From contig CAKUUC010000016.1 of NCBI GenBank assembly GCA_934692625.1, positions 1 to 46,842 on the forward strand: a stretch of DNA of 46,842 bases. Direction: 5' to 3'. The stretch is from an uncultured Candidatus Melainabacteria bacterium. GTDB lineage: Bacteria > Cyanobacteriota > Vampirovibrionia > Gastranaerophilales > Gastranaerophilaceae. Shown one piece after another: positions 15,608 through 24,029 of the stretch. The translations under genes were made by a program, and so were the position numbers. Numbering within the stretch: the stretch's first letter is position 1; the number at the start of each line of letters is the position of its first letter. Below the pieces are notes generated by a model, which ran no database searches, had not been told where the DNA came from, and saw only the letters and a program-made list of their open reading frames with translations.

Positions 15608-15799
15608 ATGAGTAAAAATGAAATTCCGGTATGTCCACTAATCAGTATCGGCTCAGGAATTGATATGGTTTGCAGCCAAACTAAATGTGCTTGGTATGTT
15701 CCAAGTGTGCAAAAATGCTCTATGTATTTGTTAGCATACAATGCATTACTTGAAGCAAACCAAAAACAAAGAGCTAGAGCACAAGCAGCACACCAATAA
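15608..15799 (+). CDS. Four-cysteine miniprotein in the redox cassette
   Basis: This 63-residue protein has Cys at 9, 22, 27 and 37 (CP-LIS, VCSQTKCAWY, KCSMY) followed by an amphipathic helix rich in Ala, Gln and Arg. The cysteine spacing (12, 4 and 9 residues between) could ligate zinc or an iron-sulfur cluster. I recognise a general similarity to short 'CPL...C...KCAWW...C' modules but no named function. AGGAGAG before the ATG and its position 12 bases after the reductase and 13 before etfB show it is a real operon member. A role as a small electron carrier or assembly factor for the flavoproteins is inferred. Confidence 0.8.
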   Translation: MSKNEIPVCPLISIGSGIDMVCSQTKCAWYVPSVQKCSMYLLAYNALLEANQKQRARAQAAHQ

Positions 15800-15812
15800 A
15801 CTCTAAAAAATT

Positions 15813-16610
15813 ATGAAAATTGCACTATGTATAAAGCAAGTTCCGGACACAACGGACATCAAATGGACAGAAAACAACACTATCCAAAGAGAAGGGGTTG
15901 AAAGTGTAATAAATCTGTATGATGTCTATGCGGTTGAACTTGCTCTTAAACTAAAAAAAGAAAATAAAAATACAGAAATTACTGTTTTCACAATGGGACC
16001 TCCTCAAGCAGAAGATATGCTAAGAAAAGTTCTAGCCTTGGGGTGTGATAATGCTGTACTGATTTCTGATAAAAAATTTTCAGGCGCTGACACTTATGCA
16101 ACAGGTTTAACAATCTCCAGAGCAATAAGACTCGCAAAACCTGATTTTGACCTGATTATATGCGGGCAATTTGCCGTAGACGGAGATACTGCGCAAACAG
16201 GTCCAAATATTGCAAACTTTTTAGATATTCCACAAGTCACTTATGTTAAAGATTACATAAAAACCGACAACAACGTTCTAACATTAACCAGAGAACTTGA
16301 AGATGGAATTGAAACAGTAGAAATCAAACTTCCTGCACTAATTTGTGTGACAAAACAAGAGTTTGAACCACAACGAGCAAAAATCGCCGGTGTAATTTCA
16401 GCAAGCAAAAAGAAAATACAAGTTTGTACAATGACCGATTTAGGACTAGATGCAAGCAGTGTGGGCATAAAAGGTTCGCCAACATTTGTAAGTAAAGCCT
16501 TTAGAAACTTACCGACTCACAATGCGCAAAAATACCGACTTGGATTAAAAGAAAGTGTTGAGTTGTTAAATAGTAAAATTATCGAATTTGGAGCAAACAA
16601 AAATGCCTGA
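15813..16610 (+). CDS. etfB: Electron transfer flavoprotein, beta subunit
   Basis: EtfB pairs with EtfA to carry electrons between dehydrogenases and a quinone reductase, or in bifurcating ETFs from NADH to ferredoxin and a second acceptor. The 265-residue protein shows the family opening KIALCIKQVPDT, NLYDVYAVELAL, and the loop CGQFAVDGDTAQTGP (about 117-131). The DGDTAQxGP sequence at 123-131 is of the kind found in ETFs that bind FAD in the beta subunit (bifurcating type) rather than AMP. The C-terminal arm is present. No clear ribosome binding site precedes the ATG. It overlaps the start of etfA by 8 bases. Confidence 0.95.
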   Translation: MKIALCIKQVPDTTDIKWTENNTIQREGVESVINLYDVYAVELALKLKKENKNTEITVFTMGPPQAEDMLRKVLALGCDNAVLISDKKFSGADTYATGLTISRAIRLAKPDFDLIICGQFAVDGDTAQTGPNIANFLDIPQVTYVKDYIKTDNNVLTLTRELEDGIETVEIKLPALICVTKQEFEPQRAKIAGVISASKKKIQVCTMTDLGLDASSVGIKGSPTFVSKAFRNLPTHNAQKYRLGLKESVELLNSKIIEFGANKNA

Positions 16611-17607
16611 AAATAATGAATACAAAGGAATACTTATTTATGCTCAATTGACAAGAGATGAATTTATCCACACAGTATTTTTTGAACTCGTAGATAAAGC
16701 AAAAGAACTTGCCCAAAAACTTGGCGGAGTTGAAGTCAATGCAGTAATTTTAACTCGCAAGAATTTAGTTTACACATACAAAGAATCGTTTGAAAATAAA
16801 GGTTTAAACAAAGTTTACTATTTTGAAGACGATAGCTTTAAAAATTACAATACCGAAATTTATTCAAAACTCATAATAAATTTAATCAAACAAATCAAGC
16901 CTGAAATAATGTTAATCGGTGCGACAAATCAAGGCAGAGATTTAGCGCCGAGAATATCAAGCGCCCTAGGCACAGGCTTAACAGCAGATTGTACAGGACT
17001 TGACATAAACGAAAACGGAAAACTTGCCGCAACTCGTCCAACTTTTGGCGGTCAACTTATGGCTACAATTTTATGTAAAACTTATCCGCAAATGGCGACA
17101 GTTCGCCCAAAAGTTTTCAAGACAAATCCTGAAACAAATTTTGTGCAAACTGAAATGATACATTGCCCAATAAACATTGATATCAGTTCAACAAGATACA
17201 AAATCATTGATTTTAAAAAGACAATCGAAAGTGAAATCAATAACTTGGATTCTGCAGAAATTATTGTTGCGGGCGGAAAAGGTTTGAAAAATAAAGAAGG
17301 TTTTGCGCTTTTGCAAAAATTTGCAGATAAAATAGGTGGAACGTTAGCTGCATCAAGAGGAGCGGTAGAAATGGGACTAGCACCGGCAAGTATACAAGTA
17401 GGGCAAACTGGAAAAACCGTAACTCCTAAATTATACATTGCTTGCGGAATATCTGGCGCTATCCAACACACAATCGGAATGACGGGTTCAGAACATATTA
17501 TCGCAATCAATAACGATGAAACCGCACCAATATTTGATATTGCAGATACTGGAATGGTCGGTGATGTATTTAAAATTATTCCGGAATATTTAGAACAAAA
17601 ACAATAA
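16603..17607 (+). CDS. etfA: Electron transfer flavoprotein, alpha subunit
   Basis: The 334-residue protein has the N-terminal ETF domain shared with EtfB and the C-terminal FAD domain with SRGAVEMGLAP, VGQTGKTVTPKLYIACGIS, GAIQHTIGM and the final DTGMVGDVFKIIPE, all typical EtfA positions. The acceptor dehydrogenase is not encoded nearby. The ATG at 16603 was chosen over an upstream TTG frame; GGAG lies 11 bases before it, inside etfB. The overlap ensures coupled synthesis of the heterodimer. It is the last gene of the cassette that begins at 14753. Confidence 0.96.
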   Translation: MPENNEYKGILIYAQLTRDEFIHTVFFELVDKAKELAQKLGGVEVNAVILTRKNLVYTYKESFENKGLNKVYYFEDDSFKNYNTEIYSKLIINLIKQIKPEIMLIGATNQGRDLAPRISSALGTGLTADCTGLDINENGKLAATRPTFGGQLMATILCKTYPQMATVRPKVFKTNPETNFVQTEMIHCPINIDISSTRYKIIDFKKTIESEINNLDSAEIIVAGGKGLKNKEGFALLQKFADKIGGTLAASRGAVEMGLAPASIQVGQTGKTVTPKLYIACGISGAIQHTIGMTGSEHIIAINNDETAPIFDIADTGMVGDVFKIIPEYLEQKQ

Positions 17608-17696
17608 ATATATAATAAGATTTGTTAAATTTAACTTGAAAACTAACAATATTTTTTATTTACTGGTTTTGGTAATGTTGAAACGAAGGTTAGAAA

Positions 17697-18548
17697 ATGT
17701 ATATACAGCCAGTTACAAATTATAATCAAAAGAATACAACATTCACTCATTTCCCAAAGTCAGATGAGCCAATAACAAAAGAAAAAATTGGCACCGCGGC
17801 AATGGCTGCATTAGGTGTTGCAACATCAGTTGCAATGATTGCAAAACATCAAAAATTTTCACTAAATCCTTCAAGAATTGCAAAAACTCCGATAAAAGAT
17901 TGGGCTATATTTAAAATTGCAGATGAAAACAAACCAAATGTAAAAGTTTTAAAATTTGAAGCACCGCAAATCTTACTTATGGGCTTAGGATCTGTACTTG
18001 GCGGACTTGTAGGTGGTGCAATATTTGATAAAAAAGAAAACTTCAGTGCAAAATGCAGTGAAGCTGTAAACCAATTACTTGGAGATGTTTCAATCCCTTT
18101 AGGATTTGTTGCAGTTCCGACAATACTTTATAAAAAGTTTGAAAAATTAGCCCAAAAAGAAACTACTCATACAAATTTGCAAAAAGCATCAAAATTTATA
18201 ACTGGAAATAAATTTTTAAAAGTACTTTGCCCGACTGTTGTAAGCGGCACAAGCCTTGCGACAGGTATCATCGCAGGAAACAAAGTTTCTAACGCAATAA
18301 ATGAGAAAGTTCATGGAATTAAAGCCGACAGAGGCATTAGAATAACTGACTTTGCTCCACACATTGATGATGTTTGTCTTGCGATAACTTTAATGGCTGA
18401 AAATTCACCAGTTGGTAGTATTATTTCAAAATTTGTACCAATAGCTTTAACCGTTGCAGGTATCGAAACAGGTAATGCAAAACCGCATCACACAATGCCT
18501 AAAGTTGCAACAAATCAAACTCCAGAACAACAACCGGCAAAAGCCTAA
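17697..18548 (+). CDS. Lineage-specific membrane protein
   Basis: The 283-residue protein is not recognised. A polar N-terminus (MYIQPVTNYNQKNTTFTHFPK) precedes several hydrophobic segments at about 37-50, 91-110, 138-150, 185-205 and 245-262. Some contain glycine-zipper spacing (GLGSVLGGLVGGAIFD). The absence of a cleavable signal and the Asn/Thr-rich leader resemble other proteins of unknown function in this window. GAAGG precedes the ATG. Its stop overlaps by 4 bases the stop of the convergent acetyltransferase gene. It may be distantly related in style to the tandem pair at 40133-41270, though no clear alignment is visible. Confidence 0.65.
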   Translation: MYIQPVTNYNQKNTTFTHFPKSDEPITKEKIGTAAMAALGVATSVAMIAKHQKFSLNPSRIAKTPIKDWAIFKIADENKPNVKVLKFEAPQILLMGLGSVLGGLVGGAIFDKKENFSAKCSEAVNQLLGDVSIPLGFVAVPTILYKKFEKLAQKETTHTNLQKASKFITGNKFLKVLCPTVVSGTSLATGIIAGNKVSNAINEKVHGIKADRGIRITDFAPHIDDVCLAITLMAENSPVGSIISKFVPIALTVAGIETGNAKPHHTMPKVATNQTPEQQPAKA

Positions 18549-19030
18549 TTGCAAATTTGGTAAGCCAAACGTTCTGAACCGTCTTCTTTTTTGATAATTC
18601 CGCAATACTGAAATCCGTTTTTCAAAATAGTTTTTTGCATAGGAATATTGTTTTTGTGAGTATCTATTCGCATATTAGGACAAATTTTTAAACACCATTG
18701 GATACAAAACGAAGCAATCCCTTTATGGGGTTCAACAACAGCAATTCTATGAATTACACCATACTCATCATGATTTAACCATTTCCCATCAAAAATATTG
18801 TCATAAGTAGGCTCATTTCCGATAAAAAAACAAAAAACAGCAGAAATTTTACCTTCGTTTTCACACACATACAATTCGCCTTTTTCAATATCTTTTATCA
18901 GCAGTTCACGCTTAGGATAGTCTTTAACCCACTGTGAAGAGTTACCGTTTTCATTCATAAAAGATTTTGCCAAACGATAAATCGATTTAATTTCGTCAAC
19001 CTCATCAATTTTCGCTTTTCTGATATTCAT
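18545..19030 (-). CDS. GNAT-family acetyltransferase
   Basis: The 161-residue protein has the GNAT order of motifs: an N-terminal MNIRKAKIDEVDEIKSIY helix, the strand ELYVCENEGKISAVFCF, motif A with HRIAVVEPHKGIASFCIQW, and motif B with IDTHKNNIPMQKTILKNGFQYCGII. The acetyl-CoA loop is PHKGIAS instead of the standard R/QxxGxG/A, retaining the GIA turn, so cofactor binding remains likely. The acceptor is unknown. It is the last gene on the minus strand of a run that includes DUF212 and ispA, 30 bases after the DUF212 stop. Confidence 0.85.
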   Translation of the reverse strand: MNIRKAKIDEVDEIKSIYRLAKSFMNENGNSSQWVKDYPKRELLIKDIEKGELYVCENEGKISAVFCFFIGNEPTYDNIFDGKWLNHDEYGVIHRIAVVEPHKGIASFCIQWCLKICPNMRIDTHKNNIPMQKTILKNGFQYCGIIKKEDGSERLAYQICN

Positions 19031-19060
19031 TTGTTAAGCACTCTCACTGATTATAAAATT

Positions 19061-19540
19061 TTAGCCCATGAACAAGTAAATATGAAGCAAATATGTGTAA
19101 AAAATTCCGAACAATGCACCTACAAAAACTTCAAATGGAGTATGGCCTAAAAGTTCTTTCAATTTACCACCCACAGATTGCAAGTCGTGATAGTAAAAAT
19201 CTTCCATCATTCTGTTTAAACAAGCAGCAGTTTTACCTGCAGCACGTCTTAATCCTGCAGCATCATACATAATAATCAAGGCAAAACCTAACGATACTGC
19301 AAAGACAGTTGAATCAAAACCTTCCAATAGTCCTGCCGCCGTTGACAATGCCATAACCCCTGCTGAATGAGAACTAGGCATTCCACCAGTTGTTGAGAAT
19401 ATTTTGAAATTTATTTTTTTATTTTTTGCAGTGAACAAAATAAACTTAATAACTTGAGCAAAAAACGCTGCCGTTACACCGCATGTTATGACCTCATAAC
19501 CGTTCCCTGCAATCATATCCCTTAAAACTTCAAAATTCAT
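19061..19540 (-). CDS. Divergent PAP2-related membrane protein (DUF212)
   Basis: The 159-residue membrane protein carries the family's signature blocks: TTGGMPSSHSAGVMAL (about 49-64), MYDAAGLRRAAGKTAACLN (about 92-110) and LLGHTPFEVFVGALFG (about 129-145). These correspond to the phosphatase motifs of the acid-phosphatase/PAP2 clan. Four hydrophobic segments are visible. The start overlaps the end of ispA by about 11 bases, so it is translationally coupled. The pairing with a prenyl diphosphate synthase makes a lipid or isoprenoid phosphate a reasonable, but inferred, substrate. Confidence 0.9.
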   Translation of the reverse strand: MNFEVLRDMIAGNGYEVITCGVTAAFFAQVIKFILFTAKNKKINFKIFSTTGGMPSSHSAGVMALSTAAGLLEGFDSTVFAVSLGFALIIMYDAAGLRRAAGKTAACLNRMMEDFYYHDLQSVGGKLKELLGHTPFEVFVGALFGIFYTYLLHIYLFMG

Positions 19541-20453
19541 TATTAATACCTACTCTCTTAAATATATTATTCATAATGTCAGTAAAAATTTCTGACGACA
19601 TGTTCTGTTCTTTCATTATATCATGGCATTTTTTCAAAAGGCAAGTAAGTTTACATTTCGACTCTTCTAACCCATACAAAGAAACATAAGTCAATTTTCC
19701 TTCTTCTTTATCCTTGCCCATTGTTTTACCCATTGTTTCAAAGGTTGAAATTTCATCTAAAATATCATCTGCAATTTGAAAAGCAAGTCCAAAAGTTCTT
19801 GCAAATTCTGTAATTATGTTAAGTTTTTCATCATCTACACCGGCAATAATCGCACCTGTTCGCATTGCAAGACAGAACAAGTCAGAAGTTTTATGAATAT
19901 GTAAATATTGCAAAACTTTCTGTGCATTTTCAAATTCATCTTTATTATTTTTGTCTAAATTAATAAATTTACCTTCAGAGTCAATATCCACAACCTGACC
20001 TGCAATAACACCATAAGCACCGGCAAATTGAAAATACTCATTCAAGACTCTAATCAAAACAGAAGATGACAAATTTGTAGAATATTTTGTTATAACTTGT
20101 GGCGCAAATGTCAACAACGCATCACCAGCCAAAACTGCCATAGCCTCACCAAACACCTTGTGATTTGTAGGTTTTCCACGACGATAATCATCATTATCCA
20201 TACATGGCAAATCATCATGAATAAGTGTTTGAGCGTGCAACATTTCTATAGCGCATGCCATAGGGATTGCATCTTCAACCTCACCACCAAACATTCTGCA
20301 AGTTTCCAAGCACATCACAGGGCGTAACCTCTTCCCTGGTAACAAAACCGTATATTTCATTGATTTGAAAATTGTTTCAGGATATTTAATTTCTAAAAAT
20401 TCATCTAATTTATCATTTATTAACTCTATATAATTACTCATTTTCATCTTCAT
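19530..20453 (-). CDS. ispA: Short-chain polyprenyl diphosphate synthase
   Basis: The enzyme condenses isopentenyl diphosphate with allylic diphosphates to make farnesyl or geranylgeranyl diphosphate. The first aspartate-rich motif DDLPCMDND (about 80-88) includes the CxxD insert typical of bacterial FPP/GGPP synthases. The second motif is DDILD (about 225). GKRLRP and the KxSDLF segment (HKTSDLFCLAM) are also present. The ATG at 20453 follows AAGGA and overlaps rsgA by 20 bases; ATGs at 20447 and 20441 are alternatives. Product length cannot be decided by eye. Confidence 0.93.
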   Translation of the reverse strand: MKMKMSNYIELINDKLDEFLEIKYPETIFKSMKYTVLLPGKRLRPVMCLETCRMFGGEVEDAIPMACAIEMLHAQTLIHDDLPCMDNDDYRRGKPTNHKVFGEAMAVLAGDALLTFAPQVITKYSTNLSSSVLIRVLNEYFQFAGAYGVIAGQVVDIDSEGKFINLDKNNKDEFENAQKVLQYLHIHKTSDLFCLAMRTGAIIAGVDDEKLNIITEFARTFGLAFQIADDILDEISTFETMGKTMGKDKEEGKLTYVSLYGLEESKCKLTCLLKKCHDIMKEQNMSSEIFTDIMNNIFKRVGINNEF

Positions 20454-21432
20454 CAAGTTCCTTATATATATTTTGTTTTAAAGTATTTCTTGCTGCACGA
20501 CGTTTTTTATCGCTAATTTTCGGTTGCATTTTGTTGTTTTTAAACTTGCCCGCAGTTTCTTTTTTAACACCGTTATATTTAACTTTTTCCTTATATTCCA
20601 AAGCCTCAGACACAAACTCGATATAACTTTCATATCGGGATTCGGCAATTTTATCAATATTTGCTAAAACTCCGCACCCATCTTCATTTATATGCAAACA
20701 ATCTCCGTACTTGCAATGTTCACGGTATTCAATCATTTCAGGAAATAATAAATCAATTTCATGAGGCAATATAAAATCAAAACGAACGTTACTAAATCCT
20801 GGGGTATCAACGATTGCAGAGTTTTCATCAATTGGAATAATTTCACAATGTCTTGTGGTATGAGTTCCTCGATTTAATTTTTCACTAACTTCTTTTGTTC
20901 GCAAATGTACATTCGGATTTAAAGCGTTTATCAAACTTGATTTGCCGACACCGGAATTTCCACACAAGGCAGAAATTTTGCCATTCAATAACTCTTTCAA
21001 TTCATCAAGCCCTAAGTGTTCTAATGCAGAAGTAAACACAACCTTATAACCGATTGGAGTATAAATCGAAAGAATTTCATCTCTCAAATTATTTTCTAAC
21101 CCCAAATCTTCTTTATTAAAACACAAAATTACAGGGATTTTATAATATCTCGCCAATGCAACATAACGATTTAACTGATGAAAATCTAAATCTGGGTGCT
21201 TCAAGGCACTCACAACTACAATTTGGTCAACATTAGCTACAGCAGGACGTTGAATATAAGTTTTTCTGGGAAGAAGTTTTGTAATATAGCCGTCTGAAAA
21301 CTCAACATTATCACCGGCAACAATACGCAATTGCTGCTTTTTCAAAACATCTCTCTTTTTGCATTCAAAAGTGCAACCATCTGCTTGCACATAATAGAAA
21401 TCAGAATGTATTTTGTAAATTTGACCTTTCAT
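20434..21432 (-). CDS. rsgA: Ribosome small-subunit-dependent GTPase
   Basis: RsgA assists late 30S subunit maturation. The 332-residue protein has an OB-fold N-terminus and the circularly permuted GTPase order: NKED (G4, about 106-109) before GNSGVGKSS (G1, about 158-166) and DTPGFSN (G3, about 209-215). A C-terminal zinc knuckle has Cys 240, Cys 245, His 247 and Cys 253 (CKYGDCLH then GC). A further Lys-rich tail follows. The ATG at 21432 was chosen; the longer frame begins with TTG. It overlaps ispA. Confidence 0.96.
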   Translation of the reverse strand: MKGQIYKIHSDFYYVQADGCTFECKKRDVLKKQQLRIVAGDNVEFSDGYITKLLPRKTYIQRPAVANVDQIVVVSALKHPDLDFHQLNRYVALARYYKIPVILCFNKEDLGLENNLRDEILSIYTPIGYKVVFTSALEHLGLDELKELLNGKISALCGNSGVGKSSLINALNPNVHLRTKEVSEKLNRGTHTTRHCEIIPIDENSAIVDTPGFSNVRFDFILPHEIDLLFPEMIEYREHCKYGDCLHINEDGCGVLANIDKIAESRYESYIEFVSEALEYKEKVKYNGVKKETAGKFKNNKMQPKISDKKRRAARNTLKQNIYKELDEDENE

Positions 21433-21493
21433 ACAAAACAAGTTTACTAAAAATAGTTACGGTTTGCAAACTTTCAAAATAATTTATAAAAAA

Positions 21494-22168
21494 CTAATAG
21501 CCGTATTGTTCGTGAGCATTCAAATAATCTCTGACAGCATTCAAAGATGATTGAACAATTCTTGTAACACGAGAAGGCGACAACCCGATTTGAGTTGCAA
21601 TATCTTTGACTTGCATATTACGGTAAAATCTATATTCAACAACAGTTCTTTCTTTTGGAGGTAATTTTGAAATTGCAACCCTAATCATTTTACCCATTTC
21701 GGAAATTTCTGCATTTTCATCAGGTAATGCGTGCGGATCTTTCACAAAATCAAACGGTGATTCATTATCACTCGCAGCAGCAGCAAGACCATCAATTGAC
21801 AAAATAGTTTCGTAAATCGCTTCACGAACCTTTGCTTGTTTCATATCCAAACCTTCTACTGCTTCTTCTTCATCAAATTCATCTTCTGACTTGTGTTTCA
21901 AAGAGTACCATTTATATCTTATACGCAATTCGTTACGAATAGCCCAACGGACAGCAGTTGCAATATATGCTGAATTATATTTTGCAAGTTGCTCCGGAGT
22001 TTTGTTCTTTATCATAACTTGAATTGCAATAATACCGATAGACAACAATTCTTCGTACTCAACCATGTGCGAGGGAATACGTCTGTGTTCAACTCTCGCT
22101 ACTTTTTGTACAATATCAATATAATGTTGTAAATTTTTGTTATCTTCTTTTGTCATAATTTTACACAT
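21494..22168 (-). CDS. FliA-like sigma-70 family factor
   Basis: The protein has sigma region 2 (EYEELLSIGIIAIQVMIKN, YIATAVRWAIRNELR) and a region 4 helix-turn-helix (LPPKERTVVEYRFYRNMQVKDIATQIGLSPSRVTRIVQSS, in pieces), with a short region 3. Length and organisation match group 3 sigma factors of the FliA/SigF type. It directly follows flhB with a gap of about 18 bases, which in flagellar operons is a common neighbourhood for FliA. Target promoters in the window are not certain. Start at 22168 or 22156; neither has a strong ribosome binding site. It probably governs a motility, secretion or stress regulon. Confidence 0.86.
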   Translation of the reverse strand: MCKIMTKEDNKNLQHYIDIVQKVARVEHRRIPSHMVEYEELLSIGIIAIQVMIKNKTPEQLAKYNSAYIATAVRWAIRNELRIRYKWYSLKHKSEDEFDEEEAVEGLDMKQAKVREAIYETILSIDGLAAAASDNESPFDFVKDPHALPDENAEISEMGKMIRVAISKLPPKERTVVEYRFYRNMQVKDIATQIGLSPSRVTRIVQSSLNAVRDYLNAHEQYGY

Positions 22169-22186
22169 CAATAATACTTCAATAAT

Positions 22187-23263
22187 TTAATTTCGTGGTC
22201 GTTTATTTGTAGGATTTTTCATTTTATATACGAACATCAAAATTTCAGCAACTGCTTTGTACAATTCCGGCGGAATTGGCTGATTAATTTCAACCATTCT
22301 GAATAACGCTCTTGCGACAGGTGGATTTTCTATAACAGGAACGTTATGCTCTTTGGCGATATTAATAATTTTCTTTGCAATCAACTCAGTACCTTTTGCA
22401 ATCAACATTGGAGAATCCATTTCTTCTGCGACATATTTCAAGGCGCACGCAACGTGAGTAGGGTTCGTGACAACAAAATCTGCTGTTGGTACCGCATCCA
22501 TTGCGCCTTGTTGAAGCATTTGCATACGACGTTGACGTAGTTGAGCCTTAACGTTTGGGTCACCTTCTGAGTTTTTATATTCATCTTTAATTTCTTTAAA
22601 AGACATTTTTTGATCTTGCAAAAACTTCCACTTTGTAACCCCATAATCAGCCGCAGCAATAACTAAAAACGCAATACAGGCTTTGAAAATAAACTGAGTA
22701 ATAAGTTCACCAAACTCTTTCATTACTGCGAAATTGTTATCAACTTGAGCCAACATCATAATGCTTTCTATATGATCTTTGTAAACCGACCAACCGATAT
22801 AACCCAAGATTATAACTTTTGCAATGTTTTTGAATAATTCGAAAAGAGTTTTGATAGACATAATATTTTTGAAATATTTTGTCGGGTTTAATTTGTCCAA
22901 TTTGGGCATTAAAGGCGCTGTCGCAACAAGAGGACCAACCTGAATAAAATCTGCAAGAACGGCAACTAACCACGCAACTGCAAATACAGGAAACAAAATC
23001 AAAGCAATCCCTTTTGCCGCAATCAAAAAGACATACATGTAATTTATATCTTCAAGGTGAGCATTGGGTATTTGTTCATACAAAAGCGTAAAAATAGAAA
23101 CGATTTGTTCCCAAATAAATGGAGCTAACCCAATAACGGCAGAAAAAACAACCAGCATAGAAATAGCCATAGAAAAGTCACGAGATTTAACAACCTGACC
23201 TTCCTTTCTTGCTCTGTCCAGTTTTTGTGGTGTGGCATCAAACTGCTTGTCTTCATCACCCAT
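22187..23263 (-). CDS. flhB: Type III export apparatus switch protein FlhB
   Basis: FlhB gates substrate switching in flagellar (and, as YscU, injectisome) export. The 358-residue protein has the family opening DKQFDATPQKLDRARKEGQVVKS (residues 5-27, in pieces), four hydrophobic segments (about 30-50, 72-100, 143-160 and 187-207) and a cytoplasmic domain with the autocleavage motif NPTH (267-270) in FVVTNPTHVACALKY. The C-terminal end VIENPPVARALF is also typical. The length and sequence favour FlhB over YscU, but no other export gene is in the window. The gene begins a minus-strand unit continuing into the sigma factor. Confidence 0.93.
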   Translation of the reverse strand: MGDEDKQFDATPQKLDRARKEGQVVKSRDFSMAISMLVVFSAVIGLAPFIWEQIVSIFTLLYEQIPNAHLEDINYMYVFLIAAKGIALILFPVFAVAWLVAVLADFIQVGPLVATAPLMPKLDKLNPTKYFKNIMSIKTLFELFKNIAKVIILGYIGWSVYKDHIESIMMLAQVDNNFAVMKEFGELITQFIFKACIAFLVIAAADYGVTKWKFLQDQKMSFKEIKDEYKNSEGDPNVKAQLRQRRMQMLQQGAMDAVPTADFVVTNPTHVACALKYVAEEMDSPMLIAKGTELIAKKIINIAKEHNVPVIENPPVARALFRMVEINQPIPPELYKAVAEILMFVYKMKNPTNKRPRN

Positions 23264-23536
23264 CGAGATAGTCCTTTTTACTACATTATATCATGGATAA
23301 TAAGGATTTTTGACAAATAATCAGAAATGGGGAATTTGAGAAGGTAATAAAGCAACGAAATTGAACACAAATTTCATAGTCAAAAAGTAGGTCACAGTAC
23401 CGACTGACACGTAAAATTAACGCTGTTGGTGTGGTTATAGGGTGGTACTAAGTCAAACCTCAGGTAAATGAACCTTACTTGGGGTTTGCCACAATATTTA
23501 TATTATTTACTATTTTCTTTTTGTCAACTCATAACC
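23264..23536. other. Intergenic region with degenerate dispersed repeat
   Basis: No gene is supported between flhB and yjbQ. It contains the flhB leader, a decayed copy of the palindromic element (23387-23434) and a mildly dyadic tail around 23445-23500. No promoter with two good hexamers is evident for the plus strand. Confidence 0.5.
23387..23434. repeat. Degenerate copy of the dispersed palindromic element
   Basis: GTAGGTCA, then CTGACACGTAAA, ATTAACGCTGTTGGTGT match in order the element at 191-250 (TAGGTCA, CTGACACGTAAA, ATTAACGCCGTCGGCGT). The right-hand arm has decayed. Confidence 0.5.
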
Positions 23537-23953
23537 TTAATACAAAATCTGGACATTGACGGTTCTAGAACGAGGTTTTGTATCGAAATCAACCAAGACA
23601 ACCTGTTGCCACTGCCCCATTTGCAAAACTCCATCAACCAGCGGAATATGCAAAGAATTCCCGATAATTGAGGCTCTAACATGTGAAAAGCCATTACCAT
23701 GATGCCACATTTCATCGTGATGATACCCCTTATCTATCGGTGCAATTCTATCCAAAGCTTCCGGTAAATCAACTAACAGCCCCGGTTCAAACTCAATATT
23801 CGTCACCGAAACCGTACTTCCTTTGGCATAAACAAACACTACTGCATTCTGCAACTGTTGACTATAAACAATATTCCTAATCTGCGGACTCAAATCAATA
23901 ATATCCGCATTTCCTTTTGTGTGGACAGTAAAAACTTCATTAATTATACTCAT
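23537..23953 (-). CDS. yjbQ: YjbQ/UPF0047 family protein
   Basis: The 138-residue protein matches the UPF0047 family, members of which have weak thiamine phosphate synthase activity in vitro; the physiological role is unclear. Characteristic blocks are TKGNADIIDLSPQI, VFVYAKGSTVSVTNIEFEPG in pieces, YHHDEMWHHGNGFSHVRAS in pieces (metal-binding His cluster), and WQQVVLVDFDTKPRSRTV. The start ATG at 23953 follows GGGGT; the preceding GTG was rejected. It stands alone, with repeats downstream. Confidence 0.93.
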   Translation of the reverse strand: MSIINEVFTVHTKGNADIIDLSPQIRNIVYSQQLQNAVVFVYAKGSTVSVTNIEFEPGLLVDLPEALDRIAPIDKGYHHDEMWHHGNGFSHVRASIIGNSLHIPLVDGVLQMGQWQQVVLVDFDTKPRSRTVNVQILY

Positions 23954-24029
23954 CACATAAACCCCTTTTGCCCCATACTACACCGCACAAAAGAAGTTTT
24001 CAACAAAAGTAATCAAAATTGTAACGATT

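Noticed and set aside
16588..16602. Upstream TTG start for etfA
   Set aside because: The TTG lies deeper within etfB without a binding site; the ATG at 16603 has GGAG upstream and matches the family N-terminus.
22187..23263. FlhB paralogue YscU of a virulence injectisome
   Set aside because: The sequence and the adjacent FliA-like factor favour flagellar FlhB; no injectisome gene is in the window. The distinction cannot be made finally from one gene.
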